64,000 nucleotides of DNA from NCBI GenBank assembly GCA_014075255.1, contig CP046178.1, forward strand, positions 2,560,894 to 2,624,893. Direction: 5' to 3'. A model generated the notes under the pieces. The model saw only the letters and a program-made list of their open reading frames with translations, was not told the origin of the DNA and did not search any database. This DNA comes from Gammaproteobacteria bacterium (lineage in GTDB: Bacteria > Pseudomonadota > Gammaproteobacteria > UBA4575). Of the stretch, positions 8,884 through 20,209 are shown piece after piece. The number at the start of each line of letters is the position of its first letter. Position 1 is the stretch's first letter. Made by a program: the position numbers and the translations under genes.

Positions 8884-9744
8884 ATGAATGCGAAAATATT
8901 AATAGCAATTATTGCTATAGCTCTTATTGGTTTGTTCTCGTTTACATTTCAGGTAGACCAAAGAGAAACAGCCATTAAGTTGAAGTTTGGAAAGGTCGAC
9001 AAAGCAAATATACCGCCTGGTTTACATTTGAAAATTCCTTTCATGAACGTCATTGAAAAATACGATAATCGTATTTTAACGCTGGATGTACCGCCAACAG
9101 AATTTCCAACCAATGAAAAGAAATATGTAAAAGTTGATTTCTTTGCTAAATGGCGAATTAAAGATGTTGAGAAATATTATCTTGCTACCAGTGGTATAGA
9201 AACAAAAGCTAATCAACGTTTAGAACTAATTTTGGTGGATGGTCTTAAAAATGAGTTTGGTAAACGCACAATTCAAGAAGTAGTTTCTGGTGAGCGCGCA
9301 GAAATCATGGATGTGATTCAGATTCAATCAAATGAAGAGGCTAAAAACTTTGGCATCGAAGTGGTAGATGTTCGTGTAAGCAAAATTGACCTGCCAGATT
9401 CGGTGAGTGACTCGGTGTTTAAAAACATGCGTGCTGAACGGGATCGTGTTGCAAAAGATTTTCGAGCACGTGGTCGAGAGCAGGCTGAAGTGATTCGTGC
9501 TAGAGCAGATAAAGAGCGTACTGTAATCATCGCCAATGCTTATAACGAAGCTGAACAGGTGCGCGGTGATGGTGATGCAAAATCTGCAGAAATTTATGCA
9601 CAAGCCTTTACGCAAGATGAAGAATTTTATAGCTTCACTAGAAGTTTGAAAGCCTATATTAATACTTTTAATAGTAATAATGATGTGTTGATTATGGAAC
9701 CTGATTCCGAATTCTTCCGCTATTTTAAAAAATCTGAACAATAG
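8884..9744 (+). CDS. hflC: FtsH protease modulator subunit HflC
   Basis: This is the partner of HflK in the FtsH-regulating SPFH complex. The start is ATG 8884, 8 bases after GAGGG, giving a protein of 286 residues beginning MNAKILIAI; an in-frame GTG at 8869 would overlap hflK and is not needed. Residues 4-22 are the membrane anchor; the band-7 domain follows (VDQRETAIKLKFGKV), then a charged helical segment (RARGREQAEVIRARADKE). It directly follows hflK with a one-base gap, which suggests coupled translation. Confidence 0.97.
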   Translation: MNAKILIAIIAIALIGLFSFTFQVDQRETAIKLKFGKVDKANIPPGLHLKIPFMNVIEKYDNRILTLDVPPTEFPTNEKKYVKVDFFAKWRIKDVEKYYLATSGIETKANQRLELILVDGLKNEFGKRTIQEVVSGERAEIMDVIQIQSNEEAKNFGIEVVDVRVSKIDLPDSVSDSVFKNMRAERDRVAKDFRARGREQAEVIRARADKERTVIIANAYNEAEQVRGDGDAKSAEIYAQAFTQDEEFYSFTRSLKAYINTFNSNNDVLIMEPDSEFFRYFKKSEQ

Positions 9745-9780
9745 TCATTTGTTCAGATTTTATTTGGCTAAACTGATTTT

Positions 9781-9975
9781 ATGTGGAATGAATTACTGGT
9801 TGCGATTGCGCTGGTTTTAGTTTTTGAGGGCATAATTCCATTTCTTGCACCTGATAAATTCCGACAAGCTTTAGCCCGACTTGTGCAAATGCCTGATCAG
9901 GTTTTGCGCATGATTGGGTTAGCAAGCATGACGTTAGGAATTGTCTTTCTATATATATTAAGAATTTTAAATTAG
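9781..9975 (+). CDS. yjeT: DUF2065 family small membrane protein (YjeT-like)
   Basis: The 64-residue protein has two hydrophobic segments (residues 4-24 and 43-62) separated by DKFRQALARLVQMPDQVLR, the layout of DUF2065/YjeT proteins. The family is widespread in proteobacteria and commonly lies between hflC and hisZ or purA, as here. Its function is unknown. It ends one base before the hisZ start, so the two are presumably transcribed and translated together. Confidence 0.88.
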   Translation: MWNELLVAIALVLVFEGIIPFLAPDKFRQALARLVQMPDQVLRMIGLASMTLGIVFLYILRILN

Positions 9976-9976
9976 C

Positions 9977-11158
9977 ATGAGTAAAGATCTTTGGCTTTTG
10001 CCCGAGGGTATTGAGGAATCACTGCCGGATGAATCCGCATGGCTGGAGAAAAATCGCCGTGAGTTAGTCGATATGTTTTCTACCTGGGGGTATGAGCTGG
10101 TCATACCGCCTTTGATTGAGTACTTGGACTCTCTGTTAATTGGCCCTAGTGATGATCTTGATCTGCAAACCTTTAAGTTAACCGATCAGTTAACGGGGAA
10201 AATGATGGGTGTGCGTGCAGACATGACGTCTCAAGTTGCACGTATCGATGCACATATGTTGAAGCGTGAAGCCCCTACGCGCTTTTGCTATCTTGGTACC
10301 GTATTACATACACGTCCAGATGGTCGTGATTTAACACGTAGTCCTTTGCAAGTTGGTGCAGAGTTATATGGGCATGCGGGGTTAGATAGTGATGTAGAAG
10401 TCATTTGTTTAATGTTAGAAGCCTTGTGTTTAGTAGGAATTGAAGATGTGCTGTTAGATTTAGGGCATGTTGGAATACTGACTATTTTAGTTGAGAAAGC
10501 GAGTTTAACTGAAGCTCAGCAAAAACAACTACAGGCCTTGCTGCAACAAAAAGCTCAACCTGAATATGAACAGTTTCTTGAGACATGTTCATTATCAGAT
10601 GAGTGGCACAAAATATTTTTATCACTTATGGATTTAAGTGGTGATGAGAGTGTAATCGTAACTACCAAGCAGTTATTGAAAGATAGTGGCAATAAGGTGC
10701 TTGAATATATCGACTACGTAGCCGAACTTTCAGTGCGTGTGTCTAAGCAGTATCCAAATACTCAACTACATTATGATTTTGCAGCACTGAGTGGTTATCG
10801 TTATCAAAATGGCGCAGTGTTTGCAGCTTATATTTCAGGTCAAGGCGGAGAAATTGCGCGCGGCGGACGCTACGACACGATCGGACAAGTGTTTGGACGT
10901 TCAAGACCTGCTACGGGCTTTAGTTTAGATTTAAAAGCCTTGGCAAAAATCTCACCGAAAACAAATCAAACTGTTTTAGCAATTTATGCGCCACTCGATG
11001 ATGATCCCGCGCAGCGAGAAAAAATTAAACAATTGCGAGCGCAGGGTGAACGAGTGATTTGTGAATTATCAAATCAACAAGGTGGTGTAAAAGAAATGCA
11101 ATGCGATCGTGTTTTGGTGAAAGAGCAACAAAAGTGGGTAGTTAAGGGTGCTTCATAA
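9977..11158 (+). CDS. hisZ: ATP phosphoribosyltransferase regulatory subunit HisZ
   Basis: HisZ is a catalytically inactive histidyl-tRNA-synthetase paralogue that forms an octameric complex with short-form HisG and is needed for the first step of histidine biosynthesis and its feedback inhibition. Class II motif 2-like residues appear in RFCYLGTVLHTRPDGRDLTRSPLQVGAE split over the region near residues 95-125, and the motif 3 region GGRYDTIGQVFGRSRPATGFSLD lies near residue 296. The 393-residue length fits HisZ and lacks the anticodon-binding domain of HisS; a true HisS is encoded at 55501. Its presence predicts a short HisG elsewhere. Confidence 0.95.
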   Translation: MSKDLWLLPEGIEESLPDESAWLEKNRRELVDMFSTWGYELVIPPLIEYLDSLLIGPSDDLDLQTFKLTDQLTGKMMGVRADMTSQVARIDAHMLKREAPTRFCYLGTVLHTRPDGRDLTRSPLQVGAELYGHAGLDSDVEVICLMLEALCLVGIEDVLLDLGHVGILTILVEKASLTEAQQKQLQALLQQKAQPEYEQFLETCSLSDEWHKIFLSLMDLSGDESVIVTTKQLLKDSGNKVLEYIDYVAELSVRVSKQYPNTQLHYDFAALSGYRYQNGAVFAAYISGQGGEIARGGRYDTIGQVFGRSRPATGFSLDLKALAKISPKTNQTVLAIYAPLDDDPAQREKIKQLRAQGERVICELSNQQGGVKEMQCDRVLVKEQQKWVVKGAS

Positions 11159-11166
11159 AATAATAA

Positions 11167-12997
<1,831 letters not shown>

Positions 12998-12999
<2 letters not shown>

Positions 13000-13990
13000 G
13001 AGCTTAAAAGATAAAACATTCTTAATTGTTGGTGGTGCGGGTTATATTGGTTCACATATGACTTTAATGCTACATGAGTTAGGGTATCAAGTAATTGTGC
13101 TGGATAATTTGTCCACAGGATTTGAGGATGCGGTGATTGGTGCAAAGTTTATTCAAGGCGATATTCATGATTCAGAAAAATTAGACGAGGTTTTTAAAAA
13201 TTTTAAAATTGATGTAGTTATGCATTTTGCTGCGCATATCGATGTTGGAGAATCTGTTCGAGATCCATTTAAATACTATCGAAATAATGTTGTGGCTACG
13301 CAGGCTTTGCTGGAAAGGATGGTTTCTAACGGTATCAGTAATTTTATTTATTCATCCACTGCGGCAATCTTTGGTGAACCAGAATATGTGCCCATTGATG
13401 AAGTCCACGGTAAAAACCCTATAAATCCTTATGGGCATAGCAAGCTCATGGTGGAGCAAATGCTCGAAAGTTATGATCAAGCATATGGTTTAAAATCAAT
13501 TTGTTTGCGCTATTTTAATGCAGCAGGCGCGGACCCTAAATCTAGAATTGGTGAGCGTCACGACCCTGAAACGCATCTCATTCCGCTAGTGTTGCAAGTT
13601 GCTTCGGGTCGCCGTGAAAGCGTTAGTGTTTTTGGTGATGATTACGATACTGATGACGGCACTTGCTTGCGTGACTACATACATATTGTAGATTTATGTA
13701 ATGCACATTTGTTGTCTACTAAGCTGTTGCTAAAAGAAAATATTAGTAGGAGATTTAATCTTGGCAACGGTAACGGCTACACCGTTAAACAGCTTATTAA
13801 CTTGGCAAAGCAAGTCACCAATAAGCCCATTAATGTGCAGCAGGCTGAACGTAGGGATGGCGATCCAGCCAAACTTGTGGCAGATGCTGCTTTGGCTAAA
13901 AAAACGCTGAATTGGCAACCAAAATACTCGAATTTAGAGGAAATTATTGAACACGCTTGGAAATGGGAGATTAAGCAAAGTCATCAATAA
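12998..13990 (+). CDS. galE: UDP-glucose 4-epimerase GalE
   Basis: This NAD-dependent short-chain dehydrogenase interconverts UDP-glucose and UDP-galactose for surface polysaccharides. The Rossmann motif GGAGYIG is at residues 12-18, the catalytic serine/threonine region YSSTAAIFGEP near 118-128 and YGHSK gives Y145 and K149. DPETHLIPLVLQVA and CLRDYIHIVDL are typical of the GalE subgroup. The next ATG (residue 21) lies beyond the nucleotide-binding loop, so the start at 12998 is required, even though it overlaps the start codon of the divergent 2H gene by two bases and has no clear ribosome binding site. Confidence 0.94.
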
Positions 13991-14215
13991 GCCATATAAA
14001 ATTATCTTGTATTTTCTGTATATTATTTAATCATATCTAAGAAATTAACTATAATTAACAAGTAGTTATTTAATAGTAAACCTTATCTCTATTTTCACCC
14101 ACTAATTTCATGTAGGCCTTTATTTTGAGTTTTTATTACACCATCGCTGTGTAAACCAAATTCGAAGTGAAACGTTGTAGTAGATATGAAGTTTTCAATA
14201 ACGGAGGGGTAACCC

Positions 14216-14686
14216 ATGTATAAAAATCTCATACTATCGATGATTCTTGTAATTAGTGCCATTTTATCGGGCTGCGCATCCAGTCCTTACAATGCTCCTA
14301 GCAAACAAACCCAAGGTGCAATTGCCGGCGGTGTAATTGGCGGTCTTTTGGGCTCTACTGTCGGCGATGGTAGAGGGACAGTGTGGGCGACAGCGGCAGG
14401 TACGCTAATTGGCGCGCTAGCAGGTGCGCATGTTGGCAAGCAGCTAGACGATCGAGATCGTTACTATACAGGTCAAGCTTTAGAGACGGCTCCTACTGGT
14501 GCAACGAAGGAATGGGTGAATCCTGATTCAGGTACTGCGTACTCGGTTACCCCTACAAATACCTATGAATCTGAAGGAACGCCATGCCGTGAATTTACGA
14601 TGGATGCAGAGGTTGGTGGTCAAGCTGAGCAAGTGTATGGAACAGCATGCAGACAAGCAGATGGAAGTTGGAAAATGTCGGTTTAA
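14216..14686 (+). CDS. Glycine-zipper surface lipoprotein (17-kDa antigen-like)
   Basis: A lipoprotein signal peptide ends in the lipobox LSGC with C20 as the predicted lipidated residue. Residues 33-77 form a glycine-zipper membrane motif (GAIAGGVIGGLLGSTVGDG and GTLIGALAGAHVGKQLDDRD), as in rickettsial 17-kDa antigen and related outer-membrane lipoproteins. The C-terminal part (EWVNPDSGTAYSV to the end) resembles the conserved tail of such surface proteins, with two cysteines. A GGAGGGG ribosome binding site precedes the ATG, and a strong stem-loop terminator follows, so it is probably a single-gene unit with its own promoter in the 225-base gap upstream. Its function is not known. Confidence 0.85.
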   Translation: MYKNLILSMILVISAILSGCASSPYNAPSKQTQGAIAGGVIGGLLGSTVGDGRGTVWATAAGTLIGALAGAHVGKQLDDRDRYYTGQALETAPTGATKEWVNPDSGTAYSVTPTNTYESEGTPCREFTMDAEVGGQAEQVYGTACRQADGSWKMSV

Positions 14687-14720
14687 TTTTCCTTGAAAGG
14701 GAATTTTATAGTGAAATTAA

Positions 14721-14744
14721 AAAGCCTCGCATTGGCGAGGCTTT
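14721..14744. terminator. Bidirectional rho-independent terminator
   Basis: Perfect 10-bp stem AAAGCCTCGC (14721-14730), loop ATTG, and GCGAGGCTTT (14735-14744). On the minus strand the stem is followed by TTTTTAATTT, a good U-tract for the gene at 14776-15354; on the plus strand CTTTATTT follows, serving the lipoprotein gene. The two genes converge on it. Confidence 0.92.
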
Positions 14745-14775
14745 ATTTACTCGTATAAATTGTTGAAATTTATTA

Positions 14776-15354
14776 TTAAAAAATTTTGCGTGATTCAATT
14801 GTATCTTGTTTCATGTTTTGCGCCAGCCAAGCTTTAAGTGCCCAGGGAAAAATATTTTCTGTTTTAGAGATATCCTGCCAGCCTTGCTCAAGATAACTTT
14901 CATATGCATCTGGACCAAAAATATTTTGTACGTGTAGAGGTGCGCTTTCTAACTGTGAATCTGCATCTTCATTTTCTTCTCTAAAAGCATAGAGTGTTGG
15001 TCCATTATCTTGTTCGTCGGTTTTAAGCAGAGTGATATATGCGCATTCGACTCCCTTACGGTACAGTACTTGATAATCGATAATTTCTAAATTTTCAGAT
15101 CCTTTGTTAGGTTCGTCATTGTTCGGTTCAGATTCGTCTTTCTGGAATTGCTTAAATACTTCAGCAAATTCATCATCATTGATATCTGATGTAGACAGCT
15201 CTAAGCCTTCGGTTTTGCGGCGATCTCCTAATAAACGTCGGTTATCCTCAACGACTTTGCCTTTGCTGTCATGCAATGGAAATGATCCTTTTTTATCAGT
15301 CCGACGATCCTCATTGGACCGGCGATCATAGATGACTTTTGCTTCTTGCCCCAT
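14776..15354 (-). CDS. Hypothetical acidic protein with RRxxxDRR motif, 192 aa
   Basis: I do not recognise the family. The N-terminus is rich in paired arginines (YDRRSNEDRRTD and NRRLLGDRRKTEG), the middle (residues 58-90) is acidic and probably disordered, and the C-terminal half (IIDYQVLYRKGVECAYITLL onward) looks like a folded alpha/beta domain ending in a helix (FPWALKAWLAQNM). There is no signal peptide or membrane segment. It is a single gene between the terminator at 14721 and an unremarkable 170-base gap. Confidence 0.75.
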   Translation of the reverse strand: MGQEAKVIYDRRSNEDRRTDKKGSFPLHDSKGKVVEDNRRLLGDRRKTEGLELSTSDINDDEFAEVFKQFQKDESEPNNDEPNKGSENLEIIDYQVLYRKGVECAYITLLKTDEQDNGPTLYAFREENEDADSQLESAPLHVQNIFGPDAYESYLEQGWQDISKTENIFPWALKAWLAQNMKQDTIESRKIF

Positions 15355-15524
15355 GAGTAATCACCAAATTATATATATGTAAAATTAGTATAAAACAATA
15401 CCAGTCATGCGATCTATAAGTGTGAGCTAGATCACATCGAACTTTCCACTTGGCAGGGTATTTATTCCATTAGGAGCGCCAGAGTTAAAACACTAATATG
15501 AGGGTGAGAAAAAAGTACCAATGA

Positions 15525-15734
15525 TTACTTTTCTGCTATTTCACAGACCACATCATCGCTATACCCATCTTTAATGGTTAAGTGACCTTCTCCTAGTTTT
15601 CTAATGCAATGTGCTGCGCGTTGAATTGCATGGGTAAGATAACGATGGTTCGTATCTGGACCAAATCCATCAATACGATAATTTACCCATGTTTTACCTT
15701 TGCAATAAATAACCCGATTTGGATTGTGTGCCAT
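15525..15734 (-). CDS. Hypothetical small protein, 69 aa
   Basis: A short open frame with an AAGGA ribosome binding site 8 bases before its ATG. The product is basic with several histidines (MAHNPNRVIYCKGKTWVNYRI, YLTHAIQRAAHCIRKLGEGH) and no membrane segment. Codon use looks like that of neighbouring genes, which supports a real gene. I do not recognise it, and its neighbours give no functional hint. Confidence 0.6.
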   Translation of the reverse strand: MAHNPNRVIYCKGKTWVNYRIDGFGPDTNHRYLTHAIQRAAHCIRKLGEGHLTIKDGYSDDVVCEIAEK

Positions 15735-16135
15735 TTAACTTATCCTTAGTTTTATAGCATTAATTGAACTAACTATAATTATTAGTAAACGAGACCTTAA
15801 ATAAGTTGAACTCCATCACACTTTAATTTTGGGTTAGGTGGCAGGTAATGGAACAAAACTAATCTAAATTTATGTGATATCAGTGATTTAATTTTCAGCA
15901 ACGTATTAAAGGTAGTGTTGACTTGATGGACTGAATGAGCCGGATAAATCTGGTTCTCCAATTGAGTGTCTACAAAACACATCATTGCGAAATTTCAATT
16001 CTGATTGTTTTTAGACTTAATTGTGCAGAATGAGAAAAATTAGTTAGTTAATTGATCGAATTTCATCTTATTGTTTGCATTGGAAATTTAATAAAGTTTC
16101 CTGTTTGCTGGCGGAGATAGTAGAGTGCGCCACAC
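15735..16135. other. Intergenic region, 401 bases
   Basis: An A+T-rich gap between divergent genes (small minus-strand gene and rnr). It should hold promoters for both. A 62-codon minus-strand frame at 15797-15985 has no convincing composition and is not called. I see no terminator, tRNA or repeat. GGCGGAG at about 16110-16116 is too far upstream to be a clear rnr ribosome binding site. Confidence 0.5.
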
Positions 16136-18460
16136 ATGGTACGCAAAAAGAAGAATAAATTAGTTGACCCTTACGCCAAACGTGAGGCATCTAAATACGA
16201 AAGCCCAATTGCAAGTCGCGAGCTCATTCTCGAAATTTTAGAGAAAGGTGACGGCCCTATGTCGCTGGATGATTTGCATAAGGCGTTACAGGTGGATTCT
16301 GAGCAAGTGGTTGTAGCGATGGCGCGACGCTTGGGTGCAATGGAGCGCGATGGTCAGCTAATTCGCAATCGTCAAAATCATTATTTACCGATTTCAAAAG
16401 TAGATTTAATGCGTGGCCGTGTAATGGGTCATGCCGATGGATTTGGGTTCTTGATTCCTGATGAGGGCGGCGAAGATTTATTTTTATCGCCATTTGAAAT
16501 GCGTACCTTAATGCATGGAGATCGTGCAGTAGTTCGACCTGCTGGCAAATCCAAGCGCGGCAAGCTGATGGGTAAGCTAGTTGAAATTATTGAGCGTGGT
16601 AATAAGCAAATTGTAGGGCGTTACTATAAAGAGTCTGGACTGGGGTTTGTGGTGCCGGATAACAAACGTTTGAATCAAGACGTTATGATTCCCGAGCAAG
16701 CTGCAATGCAGGCTAAGAGCGGGCAGTTCGTAGTGACGTCTATCGTAGAAATGCCTAATAAATCTCGACAGCCGATTGGTAAGGTGATTGAAGTAATTGG
16801 TGATCATTTGGCACCTGGGATGGAGATTGATGTTGCGATTCGCTCTTATGATTTGCCTTATGAGTGGCCTGATGAGGTCTTGCAACAAGTAGAGCAGTTT
16901 AGTGAACAGTCTATTCAAGACCAGCTTAAGCATAGAAAGGATATGCGTGAGCTAAACTTCGTAACGATTGATGGCTTAGATGCAAAAGATTTTGATGATG
17001 CGGTGTATTGCGAGCGGCATGATAAGGGTTGGAAGCTCTGGGTAGCGATTGCAGATGTGTCGCATTATGTGGAAACCGATACTGCTTTAGATGAGGAGGC
17101 GCATAATCGTGCAACCTCGGTATATTTTCCAGAGCGCGTTATTCCTATGTTGCCAGAAAGTCTTTCTAATGGGCTTTGTTCTTTAAAACCTGAAGTAGAT
17201 CGTTTGTGCATGGTTTGTGAAATGTTTATTTCAGAAACAGGGGAGCTTAAACGTCACAAATTCTATGATGCTGTAATGTGTTCATCTGCGCGACTTACCT
17301 ATGATGAAGTGCAAACCATTCTTTATGATAAAGATCCGGAGGCTAGAGAAAAGCGCCAGCATCTGATTGGCGACTTGGAAAATTTACAGTCGGTTTATAA
17401 TGCGTTGCGAAAGCAGCGCAAAAAACGCGGTGCGATTGATTTCGATACTAAAGAAACGTACTTTGAATTCGACCATGAAAAGAAAATAAAAGCCATTCTT
17501 CCGCGCCAGCGTTCTGAAGCTCACATGATTATTGAAGAATGTATGATCAGTGCTAATGTTGCCGCAGCTGAATATATCACCAGAGGCAAGTTGCCCACAT
17601 TGTTTCGTGTGCATGAAGACCCTACGACTGAAAAATTGCGTGACATGCGTGAGTTTCTTGAATCGTTAGGAGTAGGTTTCAGTAAAGCGGAAAAACCTAC
17701 GCCGAGTGATTACATGACGGTACTCAAGAAGATAGCGCATCGTAAAGATAAGCATATCATTCAAATGATGTTGCTCAGATCGATGGCGCAAGCGGTGTAT
17801 AGCCCGGATAGTATCGGTCACTTTGGTTTAGCTTTGCCTTTGTATGCACACTTCACTTCTCCAATTCGTCGTTATCCGGACTTGGTGGTGCACCGAACTA
17901 TTCGGCACTTAATTAGCAAGCAAAACAAAGACTCTTTCCCATTATCACAAAATGATTTAGTGCTTCTAGGCGAGCATTGTTCTATGTGTGAACGTAGAGC
18001 AGATGATGCAACGCGTGATGTGGATGCCTGGCTTAAGTGTGAGTTTATGTTGGATAAACTGGGGCAAGAGTTTAGTGGCACGATAACCTCGGTTACGGGC
18101 TTTGGTTTTTTTGTCTTGCTAGATGAGTATTTTGTAGAAGGCTTGGTGCATGTAACCGCGTTAAAAAGTGATTTTTATCATTACGACGAGCAGTCGCATA
18201 GCTTATCTGGTGAGCGTAGTAAGAAGCGCTATTCCTTGGGAGATGAGATAAAAATTATTGTAGCGCGAGTTAGTTTAGATGAGCGTAAAATGGATTTTTC
18301 ACTAGCATTAAGTGGTAGTAATGAGAAAGATCAGGGTAAATCTCCATACGGGAAAAAATCACAAAAAAATAAAAATAGAGCGAATGGCAAACAAGTGTCT
18401 GCAAACAATAAGCGTAAGAAGGGTAAAACTAAAAAACGCAGAAAAAAGAAAAAGATATAA
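16136..18460 (+). CDS. rnr: Ribonuclease R
   Basis: RNase R is a processive 3'-to-5' exoribonuclease that degrades structured RNA and acts in rRNA quality control and trans-translation. The order is an N-terminal helix-turn-helix (residues 25-85), two cold-shock domains (from about RGRVMGHADGFGFLIPDE), the RNB catalytic domain with DGLDAKDFDD at 279-288 (metal-binding aspartates D279, D285, D287, D288 region), an S1 domain near 640-725 (GTITSVTGFGFFVLLDE) and a lysine-rich tail of about 40 residues. Length (774) is normal. rlmB follows after 12 bases, the usual arrangement. Confidence 0.97.
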   Translation: MVRKKKNKLVDPYAKREASKYESPIASRELILEILEKGDGPMSLDDLHKALQVDSEQVVVAMARRLGAMERDGQLIRNRQNHYLPISKVDLMRGRVMGHADGFGFLIPDEGGEDLFLSPFEMRTLMHGDRAVVRPAGKSKRGKLMGKLVEIIERGNKQIVGRYYKESGLGFVVPDNKRLNQDVMIPEQAAMQAKSGQFVVTSIVEMPNKSRQPIGKVIEVIGDHLAPGMEIDVAIRSYDLPYEWPDEVLQQVEQFSEQSIQDQLKHRKDMRELNFVTIDGLDAKDFDDAVYCERHDKGWKLWVAIADVSHYVETDTALDEEAHNRATSVYFPERVIPMLPESLSNGLCSLKPEVDRLCMVCEMFISETGELKRHKFYDAVMCSSARLTYDEVQTILYDKDPEAREKRQHLIGDLENLQSVYNALRKQRKKRGAIDFDTKETYFEFDHEKKIKAILPRQRSEAHMIIEECMISANVAAAEYITRGKLPTLFRVHEDPTTEKLRDMREFLESLGVGFSKAEKPTPSDYMTVLKKIAHRKDKHIIQMMLLRSMAQAVYSPDSIGHFGLALPLYAHFTSPIRRYPDLVVHRTIRHLISKQNKDSFPLSQNDLVLLGEHCSMCERRADDATRDVDAWLKCEFMLDKLGQEFSGTITSVTGFGFFVLLDEYFVEGLVHVTALKSDFYHYDEQSHSLSGERSKKRYSLGDEIKIIVARVSLDERKMDFSLALSGSNEKDQGKSPYGKKSQKNKNRANGKQVSANNKRKKGKTKKRRKKKKI

Positions 18461-18472
18461 ATTGGTTTCATT

Positions 18473-19216
18473 GTGAAAAATATTTCTTTTGGTCTTTATA
18501 GTTCCCTCGCAGCCATTCAGCAACGTCCTTTTCATATTCAAAAAATTTATTTACTGGAAAGCAGGCAAGATAAGCGTATACAAGAAATTAAAGATCAGGC
18601 CTTAGCAAACAACATTGTTCACCGATTAGTGAGTAAGGAGGAGTTGGAGAAGTATAGTGGGAAAGGTAATCATCAAGGTGTGGTGGTGATCTATAAAGAG
18701 CAACAAACTAATAGTGAAGCAGTTCTGTTAGAGCACTGCGCAAACGCAACTGAGCCATTATTGTTATTAGTATTGGATCAAATAGTGGACCCACATAACT
18801 TAGGTGCGTGTCTGCGCACTGCTGAAGCTGCAGGTGCCAATGCAGTGATCAGTTCAACCCGTAATTCTGCACCTTTAACGCCTACCGTGCGCAAAGTGGC
18901 ATGCGGTGCAGCCGAACGAATTCCATTAATTTTTGCAAAGAATCTGGCGCGCTTTTTAGATGAGCTCAAACAGCTGGGGGTGTGGGTTTATGGTACGCAG
19001 CCAACGGCTGCAAAATTAATCTATCAGGCTGATTTCACTCGCTCTGTAGCCTTGGTAATTGGAGCAGAAGGAGCAGGAATGCGCCGTCTGATCTCCGAAA
19101 ATTGTGATGAATTACTGAATCTACCGATGTCGGGAGAAATGGCGAGCCTCAATGCTTCAGTCGCCACAGGAATTGGGTTATTTGAGGCAGTTCGACAACG
19201 GCAGAAAGCTAGCTAG
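18473..19216 (+). CDS. rlmB: 23S rRNA (guanosine-2'-O-)-methyltransferase RlmB
   Basis: RlmB methylates the 2'-O of G2251 in 23S rRNA with S-adenosylmethionine. The N-terminal L30e-like substrate domain is followed by the SPOUT knot, with motif 1 DPHNLGACLRTAEAAG, motif 2 VIGAEGAGMRRL and motif 3 LPMSGEMASLNASVATG. The start is GTG at 18473. The length of 247 residues equals that of close relatives. It follows rnr closely and ends 162 bases ahead of rpsF. Confidence 0.95.
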   Translation: MKNISFGLYSSLAAIQQRPFHIQKIYLLESRQDKRIQEIKDQALANNIVHRLVSKEELEKYSGKGNHQGVVVIYKEQQTNSEAVLLEHCANATEPLLLLVLDQIVDPHNLGACLRTAEAAGANAVISSTRNSAPLTPTVRKVACGAAERIPLIFAKNLARFLDELKQLGVWVYGTQPTAAKLIYQADFTRSVALVIGAEGAGMRRLISENCDELLNLPMSGEMASLNASVATGIGLFEAVRQRQKAS

Positions 19217-19378
19217 ATGATAAAAACCCTACAAATTAGACTGTAAGTATTATGGTAGCTTGTTTGTAGCCGGGTCATCACGTAGACTTCGCAGCTCAAA
19301 ATTACTACTAACTCCTTGCTTCACCAGAATACAGATACTGTGTTATTGGGAGGCTTTAACCCCATAGGGAGCATATAT

Positions 19379-19885
19379 ATGCGTCACTACGAAATAGTGT
19401 TTCTGGTGCATCCTGACCAGAGCGATCAAGTACCTGCAATGACTGAACGTTACCGTTCAATTATCACTCAAGGCAATGGCAATGTTCACCGTTCAGAAGA
19501 CTGGGGACGTTTGCAGCTGGCTTACCCCATTCAAAAAATTCACAAAGCACATTATGTGTTGATGAATATCGAGTGTAATCAAGAAGTATTGGATGAATTG
19601 AATAGTTCGTTTCGTTTTAACGATGCCGTAATTCGCACCATGGTAGTGGGAATGAAAAGGGCTAAGACTGAACCATCTTCTATGTTGAAATCTATCCAAC
19701 AAGAAGAAGCTGACAGTAGTAAAAGGTCTACCTCTACTGCGCCAGCGCAAAAGCAAGAAACTTCAACTGAAGCAACTAAGTCGGAAAGTGTAACTGAAAG
19801 TCCTGCAGTTGAAGAAGCTCCCGCTGCGGTTGAAGAGGTTACTGCAGAAACAGAAGTAGCTGTTGAAGATCAGTCTGAAAGTTAA
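19379..19885 (+). CDS. rpsF: 30S ribosomal protein S6 with acidic C-terminal extension
   Basis: S6 binds S18 and the central domain of 16S rRNA. The start is ATG 19379, 8 bases after an AGGGA site, giving [14 protein letters not shown], the family N-terminus; an in-frame TTG at 19316 is rejected. The folded core ends near residue 108 ([13 protein letters not shown]). A tail of about 60 residues rich in Glu, Ala, Ser and Thr follows, longer than in most S6 proteins; E. coli S6 also has a glutamate tail, added by RimK. The 162-base upstream gap is where an autoregulatory S6:S18 leader could lie, but I could not identify one. Confidence 0.96.
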   Translation: MRHYEIVFLVHPDQSDQVPAMTERYRSIITQGNGNVHRSEDWGRLQLAYPIQKIHKAHYVLMNIECNQEVLDELNSSFRFNDAVIRTMVVGMKRAKTEPSSMLKSIQQEEADSSKRSTSTAPAQKQETSTEATKSESVTESPAVEEAPAAVEEVTAETEVAVEDQSES

Positions 19886-19926
19886 ACGTAAATACACACA
19901 GGTATAAAATTTAAAAGGTAATAATT

Positions 19927-20157
19927 ATGGCACAAGCAAGTTATTTTCGTAGAAGAAGGTACTGCCGCTTCACTGAAGAAGGCATAGAAGAAGTAGATTA
20001 TAAAGACATTGCGATCTTAAAAGATTTCATCACCGAAACAGGAAAGATTGTTCCTAGCCGTGTCACGGGCACTAAAGCAAAATATCAGCGTCAATTGTCT
20101 ACTGCGGTAAAACGTGCACGTTATATAGCATTATTGCCATACTGTGATAACCACTAG
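19927..20157 (+). CDS. rpsR: 30S ribosomal protein S18
   Basis: S18 pairs with S6 on the 30S platform. The 76-residue product shows [21 protein letters not shown] and [23 protein letters not shown] split over its length, both hallmarks of bS18, with a single cysteine near residue 13 as in zinc-independent forms. It lies 41 bases after rpsF with an AAAAGG ribosome binding site and is part of the rpsF-rpsR-rplI operon. Confidence 0.97.
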   Translation: MAQASYFRRRRYCRFTEEGIEEVDYKDIAILKDFITETGKIVPSRVTGTKAKYQRQLSTAVKRARYIALLPYCDNH

Positions 20158-20209
20158 GTGTATATTGCAAATAATTAATTAATCTTTGCTCTAGTTATAT
20201 TTTCTGGCC

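Noticed and set aside
15797-15985. Minus-strand open frame of 62 codons in the gap before rnr
   Set aside because: No ribosome binding site, no recognisable family, and composition like the surrounding A+T-rich spacer.
19217-19378. Possible S6:S18 autoregulatory RNA leader before rpsF
   Set aside because: The position is right, but I could not identify the conserved bulge and stems of the known motif by eye; a covariance-model search would decide.
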